From NCBI GenBank assembly GCA_949361645.1, contig OX442425.1:3349442-3413441 (forward strand): a DNA stretch of 64,000 nucleotides, in the 5' to 3' direction. This DNA is from Spongilla lacustris. Taxonomy: Eukaryota; Porifera; Demospongiae; Spongillida; Spongillidae. The translations under genes were made by a program, and so were the position numbers. The notes under the pieces were generated by a model, which was not told the origin of the DNA, did not search any database, and saw only the letters and a program-made list of their open reading frames with translations. Positions 1 through 11,600 of this stretch are shown here, one piece after another; the stretch's first letter is position 1, and every line of letters starts with the position of its first letter.

Positions 1-412
1 TGAAAATGGGGTTTAGGGTTATCTATATATTGTGTGGAGTTGATTTTACCAGGATTTGAAAAGAATCGTGATCAGTTTTCAGATAATTTTTATTAAAAAT
101 TAAAAAAAAGGCATTCTGAATGTTCAGTTTCCATACAAACATGCAGCACTGTATGTGCACGGTGTACTGTACAGGCACTAGTCACACCACTACCTAATAC
201 ATCTCTGCATTTCACTCACAACCGAACTTTTCTGCATGCAGAGATTGATTGCCCAAAGCACAATGGTTATCCTAACCCTCCTGTGGTGTGGTGATGCACA
301 AACCCTTCACCCCCACCATACCTCCCCTTCATTCCCCCACCACACCTCCCTTTCAGTCCTCCACCACATACCTTTCATTCCCCCACCATACCTCCCCTTC
401 ACCCCCACTTAC
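1..412. other. Intron / left flank with C-rich tandem repeat
   Basis: This stretch lies beyond the last visible exon of the KLHL-like gene and should be intronic on the minus strand. Positions about 300-410 hold a degenerate C-rich repeat built on ccccaccatacctcccttc. The peptides this repeat encodes (proline, serine and histidine rich) look like artefacts. I see no kelch exon here, so the gene continues outside the window. Confidence 0.5.
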
Positions 413-2453
413 CCATGATATAGATCATGTTGCCCATGGTGACCATGGATGCACCCATTCGGGGTTCTGCCATTGATGCAGCAATGGGCTCCCATTGGTT
501 CAGTTCAACATTGTAGATCTCAGCATGGTTTAATACCTGCCCATCTATCTGACCTCCACAGACAAAGATCTCTTGTCCTATAACAGTTGCAGCTACATGG
601 GTGTGTGTATGTGTGTGTTTGGTGGGGTGGGTGTGTGGTTGTGTATATGTGTGGTGGGGTGTGCATATGTGCGTGTGTGAGGGTGCGTGTGTGTATATAG
701 GGATGGGATGTACACATCAAAAAGGCACATACATGTATTGTATACAGACATTACATAGTCCAAACACTGATGCATTTATACCATCTCTGTGGTTATGCAA
801 TCCTGCTCACATTTAACATGCTATTGTGCATGGTGTGGATCACATGTTCCTCCTAAGAAGTACAATTAGTAGAGGCATGCCCCCCCCCCCCCCCCCCCCC
901 ATATATGTTTACAGAAGGCCTGGTGGTGGGCTCCATTGGGAGCAGTGGGAGTAGTGGCCAGCAACGATAGATTAGTTGTACATGTCCTTGTAGGGGGTGG
1001 GGCACATAAACATATTGATTTTGTGCATGCCCGCTAACTAGTACACACACAACATAATACACAGCTTACCAAGGTTGGCCCTCTGTGTGCACATGTCGGA
1101 TATGGGCTCCCACGTTCGGTTCAGGAAGTCAAACCTCTCCACAGACCTCAGCTTTCCCCTGTCGCTAAACCCTCCAATGGCATAAAGCTGCTTGTTCATG
1201 TAGACAGTGGCAAGTTCACTTCGACCCTCCAGCATAGCAGGATGGTATGACCACTCGTCCAAGTCAGGATTGTACACCTCGGCAGACTTGAGGAACACAG
1301 ACCCACTGAACCCCCCCAGGACAAATATCCTCTTTCCCGCTGCCACGGCAGCAAAATCACGCCTCTCATTTGTGAGGGATGCCACTTCACTCCAACCCCC
1401 TGTCTGGGCCGAAAACTTTTCAACCTTCGACATTGGCGCATTTAAGTCTGTGCCGCCAATGGCATACAGGTCACCGTTGAGGATGACAGCACTGAACCGG
1501 CAGCGAGGGGTGTTCATCTTGGTCCCCTGCCTCCATGCCTGCTCGTGGGGATTCAAGATGGTGACATCGCTGACGACCTCTCCCTTGGAGGTGGTCCCGC
1601 CCAGGATGCATATGAAGCCCTGGGTGGAGCTTCTGGGCTGGGCCTTATGTGGGGAAGTCATGGTGAACACAGCTGAAGGATTGATGTGGTAGTCCAACGC
1701 TTCCTTCAGCATCAGGTGACCTTCTCCCGCCGATGTTAAGAGGGGGTCGTTGGAGACAACCTCTGTGAGGTAGCCGTAGGGCATGACGGGAAAGCGAATG
1801 TGGTTGTATAGCCGGAGCCCGCCTGGGTGGCGCGATCCGTGGTCGTGTTCGATCCATCTTCTGACCGCCTCGTAAACTTCCTCTTCTTTGTTTATGTTGA
1901 TGTGTTCGTCTCTGACCAAGCTCTCCAGCTCTTGTGCCGACAGTTGCAGGAACTCGTCACCCTGTACGACGGAAAGGAAGTTCTTCACGGCGTAGTCTTT
2001 GGCGGTTCTTCGGAGGTCTTTGATGCCGTGGCGCGTTGCGAAGCGTTTGACGCCGAGGCACGTGGCAGGAGTCAGTTGGGCCGCGATGTGAGCCACGCAT
2101 GCGCCCACTACGTTGGAGAGGCCCAGGGTAGCAGCTGCGGCGAGGGTGCCTCGCGCCGTGTTGTCCGTGATCTCTAGTTTGCCCGAGTAGGCGTACCCCA
2201 TTATCCTCTTCACGGCGTCACCCTCCAGGTCCTTCAGAATGACTTGTCCCGAGCTGGTGTCATGCCCCGGAGCAGTGAACATGGTTCTGAAGAAAGGTAT
2301 CTTGGCCGCGAGCACGACCTTGTGTGCGGCAATAGATAGGGTCGTGGTGGAATCACTTTCGACCATTACGTTGACGTCGCACAGTTTCCTCGACAGCCAT
2401 AGGTCTCTTATTTCCTTGCAGAAATCGACGTCGTGGCTCTCTTCGTGATACAT
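413..2453 (-). CDS. Kelch-like BTB-BACK-Kelch protein, 3' end outside window
   Basis: This is a KLHL-type substrate adaptor, a family known to bind Cullin-3 through BTB and BACK and to present substrates through a kelch propeller. Two exons are visible: 1070-2453 and 413-592. The frame is open up to 2558, but Met36 at 2451-2453 (MYHEESHDVDF) is the more natural start just before the BTB domain. Counting from 2558, BTB spans about residues 45-150 (DVNV...AAHKVVLAAKIPFFRTMF), BACK about 155-265, and kelch repeats start near 315 (GG doublets in CILGG, YAIGG, FVLGG, YAIGG). The donor at 1069-1068 (CTTG|GTAAG) and an acceptor before 592 join in phase 1 and continue with AATVIGQEIFVCGG, the next kelch blade. 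The second exon ends ...IYIMG at another phase-1 donor (412-411). At least one more exon lies to the left. It is divergent from the LRR gene at 2629. Confidence 0.85.
593..1069 (-). other. KLHL intron with GT/CA-rich and poly-C tracts
   Basis: The intron between the two visible kelch exons. It contains a TG-rich tract at about 600-700 and a run of 21 C at 880-900. No coding signal is seen. The acceptor AG sits next to the TG/CA tract, which may act as an unusual polypyrimidine region on the minus strand. Confidence 0.6.
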
Positions 2454-2628
2454 GTTGCTGGTTGTACAGTAGTGAGCGTTGAAGATGTGTGCACTTATAG
2501 GCGTCCGTATGGGGGAGTGGTGTCCCGTGCCCAGACCCAATGCATCGCAGCTGCGCATGAATAGAAGCTGGGTATGGGCAATTAGTGGTCAGAAACGTCG
2601 CTTTTCGAGTAATTAGAGCACATTATCG
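2454..2628. promoter_or_regulatory. Shared bidirectional upstream region
   Basis: Only 175 bases separate the preferred KLHL start (2453) from the LRR start (2629), or 70 bases if the upstream KLHL ATG (2558) is used. Both 5' UTRs and both promoters must lie here unless noncoding first exons exist further away. There is no obvious TATA box. That it is a bidirectional promoter is inferred from the spacing alone. Confidence 0.4.
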
Positions 2629-5600
2629 ATGGTAAAGAGTTTGAGAGATTGTTGTTTGGCATGCATAGCCAAGAATATTTCTACGATTAGCCGTTTGGGG
2701 ACGTTCCTAAGCGTCAGAGACAAGGAAATACTTCTGGAGAGGCTGTGTTGGCATGGACTGCTCACGCCCCAAAGCATACCGTATGTCACCTACCACCTTT
2801 TCTCCGGCACGTTACAGAGGATAAACCTGTCGTATTGCAACCAAGTGGACGACAAGTTACTGGAGGTCCTATCCCAGAGTGGTTCCAGGCCCACCCGTGT
2901 GACGATTCAAGACTGTCCGTCTGTCACAAGTAAGCAGAGCGACCTGGTTACTAGTACATGAATATATGTTTGGCTGAATATAAATGTACTGTAGAATTAG
3001 GATTTTATACCGCTCAGTTTATACCTTGTTGACATAAGATGTTTGACTACACAAAAACATGTAGACCACAACAAGACACGTCCACCACTTGCCTTCATAC
3101 TGTACATGTATGTGATATGTTGTCCTCTTGTCACGGTTAACAATCCATATGTCACAGTCAGAACACTGTGCATGTAGAAGGTGTTACTGGACACTGTAGA
3201 AGCTGTACTGGACACTGTAGAAGCTGTACTGGACACTGTAGAAGGTGTACTGGACACTGTAGAAGGTGTATTTGTACATCTTAAAAACAAAAAAAACCTG
3301 CACAAATGTATTCACCAAAATAAATTTTTCCTGTCATACATTAAGTTTGAGTGAATTTATCCTTGTGTGCACACCAATTATTCTCAGACGCTGAGTGGTT
3401 ATGGCTGTTATATAGCAGTCTAGAGTAACAAGTGTTACATTTCATAGTGGATGTGACAACGACAGATTGTTGCGATTGGCTATACTTATTGGTACATTAG
3501 GTTTAGTGCAGAATCTTAAGAATGCAACTAAATTTTTTTTAACTTTATAAATTGCTACTTTTTCACCTTTGGGTCTAGCAGCCGGAATCTAGTGATGTAT
3601 GTCATCAGTTTTGACTTTGCAGAAGTTTTGACTTCAGGCACACACCATCTACGGTGTCTATAGGGCGTGGTTCAGGCACGCAGTATCTATAGGGCGTGGT
3701 TCAGCCACACAGTGTCTATAGGGCGTGGTTCAGGCACACAGTGTCTATAGGGCGTGGTTCAGTTCACTTATGTTAGTTATCTGAACAGCTACTGGTTTAT
3801 TTTGTACATTGTGGCTGCATGTAATATCCCAATTTAGATGTGTAAAAGTGCGATAATAAACAGCTTGAAGTTACTCTGTTCTTCTGCGGGTCAATACATA
3901 TGAAGATCACTTAAAATTGGATGCATAGCTTTAGACTTTGTTGCAACTTCTCATATTTTTCAGTCCTCATATGAAAGTAACTTTGGTGAAAAAAAAAGTC
4001 AAAAAACTTTAATGGTTTACGAAATACATCATCGTGAATAATTAATGATTCTCCACATTTTTGCTCCTTTGCTGAGCCATTACTTTGCTCTCACAGATCT
4101 TGCAGGGTTATATTTGGTATCAAATCGATGCTCTGTTGATGTACAACTAAATTATCATATGCTTTTATGATAGAGGTTAAAGGGTTAAAAATTATATGTG
4201 TTTATCACACGGTTTACAGAATTCAGACCACTTGCAGATTGAAACTCGACATATTTTTTTTTACATAGTGAAAGCCACACCCTGTTATAATGTTTTTGAA
4301 AAATAAAAAGTCTGAGTATCAGTTATCTCTGGGAACCACAAAGGATTGAACATCAGGACGCCATTTTTTCTTTTTTTTGGCACCTTCAATGTTTACATGG
4401 GTCACAAGTGGAGTTATGTAATAATCATCCACACATTTGTAAACTGTGGTTGGCATGACTCAGCACATATCAGAGACACTCCTCCTGTAGGTTTTTTTTA
4501 ACCCAATAAGGCATGCGCGGGCTTTAAAAGGTATTTTTAGTAGTCTGGCGTTTCGTAAAGCCATGAAAAGATTTATAGTCATACGCGTCGTATATACTCG
4601 TATCGGACCCTTGTATATTCGAGTTGTACCAGCTGCAATAATAACAGAACATCATTCTCTCTGTATTCGAAACGGAGATTTAGCATGCTGCAATTGTCTA
4701 CGAAAAATACGTAAGCTCAATCCTGAAATAGCGTTCGTAGATACCTCTAGCGGTAGTAGCCTTACACAAGCAGTTGTGGGTCCTAGTAGCCCAAGTTGCC
4801 AACATGGTGCAGGCCCCAGTAGCCCAAGTTCCCAACGCGGTGCAGGCCCTATATAGTAGCCCAAGTTCCCAACACAGTGCAGGCCCTAGCCGCTCTTCTC
4901 AAGAAGGTGCAGGCCCTAGTATCCTTGAACCAGCTCCGAGTAGTGTGTTAAGCACGTGCACTCCTGTGCAAACCGAAGATATGATGTTGGGAACTTGGGC
5001 TACTAGGACCCACAACTGCTTGTGTAAGGCTACTACCGCTAGAGGTATCTACGATTGACTACGAACGCTATTTCAGGATTGAGCTTACGCATTTTTCGTA
5101 GACAATTGCAGCATGCTAAATCTCCGTTTCGAATACAGAGAGAATGATGTTCTGTTATTATTGCAGCTGGTACAAGCCGTACAACTCGAATATACGAGGG
5201 TTCGATACGAGTATATACGACGCGTATGACTATAAATCTTGCCATTGCTTTACGAAACGCCAGACTACTTTAAAGCCCGCGCATGCCTTATTGGGTTAAA
5301 AAAAACCTACAGGAGGAGTGTCTCTGATATGTGCTGAGTCATGCCAACCACAGTTTACAAATGTGTGGATGATTATCACATAACTCCACTTGTGACCCAT
5401 GTAAACATTGAAGGTGCCAAAAAAAAGAAAAAATGGCGTCCTGATGTTCAATCGCTTGTGGTTCTCAGAGATAACTGATACTCAGACTTTTTATTTTTCA
5501 AAAACATTATAACAGGGTGTGGCTTTCACTATGTAAAAAAAATGTCGAGTTTCAATCTGCAAGTGGTCTGAATTCTGTAAACCGTGTGATAAACACATAT

Positions 5601-8600
5601 AATTTTTAACCCTTTAACCTCTATCATAAAAGCATATGATAATTTAGTTGTACATCAAAAGAGCATCAATTTGATACCAAATATAACCCTGCAAGATCTG
5701 TGAGAGCAAAGTAATGGCTCAGCAAAGGAGCAAAAATGTGGAGTCATTAATTATTCATGACGATGTATTTCGTAAACCATTAAAGTTTTTTGACTTTTTT
5801 TTTCACCAAAGTTACTTTCTAATGAGGACTGAAAAATATGAGAAGTTACAACAAAATCTAAAGCTATGCGTCCAATTTTAAGTGATCTTCATATGTATTG
5901 ACCCCTGCCTCATTGGCCCCCCCCCCCCCCCCCCCCCCACACACACACTATATGTGATGCTTCTTGTTGTCCACTGAAGACAGAGGCATTATAAGTCTGT
6001 CCAAGATCCTCTGGGATGTGGAAGAGCTGAGGCTTCAGAAGCTCAAGCAGGTCACAAGTGAGGGCATCCAGTCCATTGCCTCAAAGAGTTTGACGTACTT
6101 GAACTTGCGGAGGTGTGATGGCATAACAGATGCTGGGCTGGTTGCCCTCATAAGGAACTGCCCAAACATTGAGAGGCTGAATGTGTGTCAGCTCCACAAG
6201 TTGACTGACTCCTCTATTGTGTGTGCTGCACAGACCTTAGGAAGTAAGCTGGTAAGAGATAGCATTGCTACTACACCCCTGCATCGGAACCCCTCTTCAT
6301 AGTTGTGTGTACTTGTGCAGTGTACCTATATACATGTGCAGTGTACCTATATACATGTGCAGTGTGCCTATATACATGTGCAGTGTACCTATATACATGT
6401 GCAGTGTACCTATATACATGTGCAGTGTACATGTACATGTATTGAAAGTTATAAAATTTGCCAATGTACATGTACATGAACAACAGATGAATCCTAGGTA
6501 GGTCTGGGGATGAGACATGCCACTAGACATGTATTTCATTTTCCCAACAGGATTTCACTTTGAACAGTGTGGTTGTTGGGCCTTGTCCAAGGGGTGCATT
6601 TATTTTTAAATGCACAACGGTTACAATTATGTCATTACGTGTAATTCTCGCTTACATGTACATGTACTGTACATGTGCATCTTTTGGTTGGGTTACCCTG
6701 GAAGTGCATGTACAGTGTACATGTATCATAACCATTACATTGGAATACATACATGTAGCATATACATGTACATGTACATGTATGTCTACATGTATACAGG
6801 GGGGGTACCCCCCTTATCACATGCATGGGGGCACCCCTTATTGCATGCATGGGGGCACCCCTTCTCACATGCATGGGGGCACCCCCTTATCACATGCATG
6901 GGGACATGCTCCCTTATCACATGCATGGGGACACGCCCCCTTATCACATGCATGGGGGCACCCCCTTATCACATGCATGGGGGCACCCCCTTATCACATG
7001 CTTGGGGGCACCCGCACCCATCATCATGTTCATGTAAGAATGTCCAATGCGTAACTGTTTTGCATGTGCTGTCTTATTAAGAGGATGTTGTTACATTGTG
7101 TATGTGATGCTTCTATCCCACAGGTGTGAGTTGTGATTGTGCTGATGTTCATTTATTTAACCCTCTGTAACCTTCAACACAGGTGGAACTGAAAGCAAAA
7201 GACGTCAGCTTACTTACATCAGAATCGGCTGTGGCCCTTGGAAAGTACTGCCCCAACCTTGCAAAGTACGACGGTTGTCATGGAGGGATATGAGGGTTGC
7301 CATGGAGGGATATGAGGGTTGTCATGGAGGGATATGAGGGTTGTCATGGAGGGATATGAGGGTTGTCATGGAGGGATATGAGGGTTGTCCTCAGACTGTT
7401 GTCATGTTCTACTGCTGTCCATCTTTTCCCTAGAGCAGTGTTTGAGAGCTGTGTGAAGCTAGGAGGTGATGGACTAGTCCATGTATGTGACCTCATGCGG
7501 GCAGTACTTACTGCTGCAGCATGTATATACCACTACATGTACATGTACACCTGACTACTAATCCATACACCAGACATCTAAACCAGACCCACATGACATC
7601 AGAGCACCCATACCAGACCACACGATCAGGCAATATATTCTAAACACCTGCTCTACATGTTACATGTACAGCTCGTGTAAACATATCCACCTGCTCGTGT
7701 GTAGCACCATTTGACTGGTTCCTTTCCTCTCAGATGGCGGAGTCCTGTCCCCTGTCACACCTGGACCTGTCCTTCTGCTACAAGGTGTCCAAGGATATCC
7801 TGGACATCATCATCACCACCCTGAAGGCCAAGGGCTCTCTGAAGAGGTTCGTGAGCCTCGGGATGGGCTTCTCCTCCATCACTGTGGAGCTCCTGTCCTC
7901 TGTGCCATCTCTGACCCACCTCTGCCTCTGTGGTGTGACAGAGCTGAGCGATGCCATGATAGACGTGGTATGTGCTGCTGTGATCCACAAAGTGCATGGC
8001 ATTGTTCCTAAACTACAGTCAAAATTGTCAAAATTCACACTGTACTGTACTACAGATATATAATGTACATGTACCTGTTTACATGTACATCTGTACATAT
8101 ATACATATTTATATTATAATTATACATGTGTGCATGTACAGTACTTGTACATCTATGATACTATACATGTACATCTTATCCATGTACATGTATATATAAT
8201 TATGTGCACATGTATATTATAATGAGAATTATAATTGGTACAGTTCCGAGAAAATGATGCTTCGCATATTTATATAAAAATGCCTCACGTTTGAATCACA
8301 ATAACCTCTGAACAGTACATGTAAATGCTATTTCGACATCCTATTTCCAGCATATCAACTACACCATCTCTCTATGAGAAAATGCATTTTCGGGTCTTGC
8401 ACTTAGCTCTGTGCCAGTATTGCAACATCCGATACCCCACTGCCATAACTTTCGGCAGGAGTAATGAAATTGCTTAAAATTCGGTTTTTATATAGATAGG
8501 TCACTTATTGTTCTGTTCGCTAATATTTCATCCATTACAGAGATACAGTTCAAGAAACCATGTGCACATTTCCCCGCTCAATTCATGCCAATGATTTGGG

Positions 8601-11600
8601 ATAATCGTGTCCCGCTCAATGTATGGGGAGGTGGTAATTACATGTACATGTGTACATGTGTATATCATTGGCTGGAATCAAGTGGAAAAAAATGTGTACA
8701 AAGTTTGTTCAACTATATCTCTGTAACGGATGACATAAAAAATAGCGAACAGAACAATCCAATAGCTAATGGACCTCTCTATCTAAAAACCAAATTTGAA
8801 GCGATCTATGAATATTATGGCGGGTTTGAACCACGCGAGGTATCGGATGTTGCAATACTGGCACAGAGCTAGTGCAAGACCCCTAAATGCATTTTCCCGT
8901 AGAGATATGACATGTTAAATAGGAGGTCGATACATGAGCATTTCCCATTAAGATTCAAGCTTGAGGCATTTTTATCATTTTATATAAATGTACATATAAA
9001 TATTTGGTGCATCATTTTCTATAAAACTACATATCCCAACCATCTAGTGAGGGCCAATGCCACTGCCATACTCACCAGATGTGTTTTGCATTAACTATAG
9101 GCAGTTTATGATAGTGTATTGTTATTATTATTATTATTATAAATTAGCGAATAAAATTATTGTCACTAAAACGTAGTTATTAAAAAAAATTATAGTTGTC
9201 ATATCCCAATTATTATTATATACAGGGTGTTCCACAATCAAGGAAAATTCTTAATAAATTAACCAAGAACAGTTAATTAACTTTTAATTGTTGTTAAAAA
9301 ATCTAAGAAGACATGCCAGTGAAATAAAATTAATATCATAATCAATGGTTGGTTAAATATTGATTAAATGTTGATTAAGATCTCAAAATCCCTCCTAAAT
9401 TATGTACATTGTGAAAATCAAAAGATCAATTTGTAATGACTCCTAAACGGACGTACATGTAGTTCATCAAAACTGAGACAACATACAATTAAATGATACT
9501 TCTATTATCACATACAATCAACATAGAGAAAACAAATAGACAAATACTCCATAAATGAGACCATCGTCAAATCCCAGCCCACTTCTCCATTTGATATGTG
9601 ACCCTTAATTAAAGGTTTAACTGACCTACATGTACCCATACTACATGTACATTTATTAACATTAATATTATTAACTAGAAATGCGTGTTCATTGTATCTT
9701 GATGTAGTGGTTTGATTTTATTAGGCAAGTTGAAATTATTAAAATTCTATGATGGAGCTTTTCGATGCCTATAAAATTGTGTTTTTAATTGCACATGTGC
9801 GTGTTGTCAATGATTAATTATTAATTCGTTGTAGTTAATTTTGAGTTTAGAATATTTCGCTTTTTACATCAGCATTTCAGCCCAACTTATTAGAGCATTT
9901 AGCAAGAATTGATTTATGTGTTTAATTTATAAACGATTTTCCTTGATTGTGGAACAGCGTGGTCAACCACAGCCCATGAAATTGATGTCAGCCCTACTAT
10001 TATATCTGCTGGGACATGTACATGTAGATCAACTGTGCACATCCCAAGATATGTGCAGTGTAAACAGAGCTAATGACGAACTGATGTTTTGCAAACAATA
10101 GTTTGTAGTACATGTACATGTACATGTACATGTATTTCTAGAAGGAATATTAATTACAGTGACAGGTACATGTTACTCATTCATATACACTGTACAGATG
10201 GAGAAATGAGGCCAACCTGACCTTAGCACACACAGACACACACCATACACAGAGCTAATTGATTTGCTTTGTCGTGAGAATGGTTTCATTGACTCGTGCA
10301 ATTACTAATTTGATTGCATAGTTATGTTACATGTAACAGCTATTACCTCATTACATCCCACTTGAATATAGTCTGGATCACAACACCTTTTTGCTCATAC
10401 ATGTACGTGTGAATCTAGTGAACCTTCCTTCCTCACCCTTTCCCTCCCTTCCTCACCCTTCCCCTCCATTCCTCACCCTTCCCCACCCTTCCTCACCCTT
10501 CCCCTCCCTTCCTCACCCTTCCCCTCCCCTCCCCTCCGGCATGGTTTAAAAAAAAAAACAAACCTGTTAATGTAAAGTAGGGAATTTTACTGTTCATACA
10601 TTATAAAATGCACATGTGCATGTAGTGTGCTTTGTACAAATAGCTAGTACTGTAGTTCCCAATTGATCTATATGTTTTCCTGACCATGCTTCCATTGTTG
10701 TTGTGCAATTTGAGCCAGTTGGCTGTGAGTTTGGCTATGAGTTGGGTCACGTGTGCATGTACATATACATGTATATGTACATGTACATGTACATGTACAC
10801 GTACAGGTACGTCTCCTATATTGACCCATTCGGCTATGAGTTGGGTCACTTGTTTTGATCCCTTGCAGAGCCTACATTATGAGTTGGGGTCACTTATATT
10901 ACAGAGTAGGAGTGGGGTCACTTGTATTGACCCCGTGTGGCTATGAGTTGGGTTACTCCCTCTAACCATGTCTGTGAGTCGAGACATTTGTATTGGCTAT
11001 GGCAATGAATACGACACTAGTATTTGTATAACAATTGAAATTTGAATACTGGGTTATATCAGTGACTTATAGCTGATGTACATATTGGCTTTCAATTGTG
11101 GTTCTGTTAATGGAAAACACATATTATGAGGAGGCAATACTACTTGTATACTACCATTGCTTTCTAATTTTGGAATCCACAACAATGTGCTACAGGTGTA
11201 GGTGCGATCTAATTATCCATACAGTATACGCACTGTAAGACTAATGTGTGTTCTGCATTTTAAATAATGTGGGCATAATGGGAAATTGTTTTTTAAAGTG
11301 TTATTTTTTTTATTAATGTTTTTGATTTTGCCAAATGGTACAGTACAGGTTTGGAAGGCACCTCTACATATATGTATCTGCTTGACAGTGACAGTACATG
11401 TACCATAACGTTAAAAGAACAGATTGTGTTTCACAGTAGTGTTAATGTATATGAATGCTACAGGAATTCTGAGCAAAACATTACTCATTTTATTTCTCCA
11501 TTGCTACAAGAACCTTGATGTGGATTTGTATGGCACACAAGCATCTACATTTATCTATATTGTACATGTACATGTACATTACATACGTTATGTACATGCA

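Larger units (their letters stand above)
3888..5904. mobile_element. 2-kb foldback element with about 0.9-kb inverted arms
   Basis: The left arm begins GGGTCAATACATATGAAGAT at 3888, and its reverse complement ends at 5904. The arms run inward nearly colinearly to about 4805 and 4977. They share AT-rich outer parts, a TTAACCCAATAAGGCATGCGCG block, and an inner block open to translation. The tetramer CTGC directly abuts both ends and may be a target-site duplication, though four bases is weak evidence. The central loop holds 32-bp direct repeats. It sits in intron 1 of the LRR gene. Symmetry this extensive makes it a foldback-type DNA transposon or very long-TIR MITE. No transposase is visible. 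Confidence 0.8.

Noticed and set aside
1207..1692. 161-residue plus-strand frame inside the KLHL exon
   Set aside because: Antisense shadow of the kelch coding exon.
6300..7020. CRISPR-like array
   Set aside because: Units are contiguous tandem repeats without unique spacers, in an animal intron.
6297..7080. Several overlapping open frames on both strands (for example 6560-7054)
   Set aside because: They lie in minisatellites and ACATGT arrays. The periodic peptides (HMHGGTPLS, VPIYMCS) come from repeat units, not selection.
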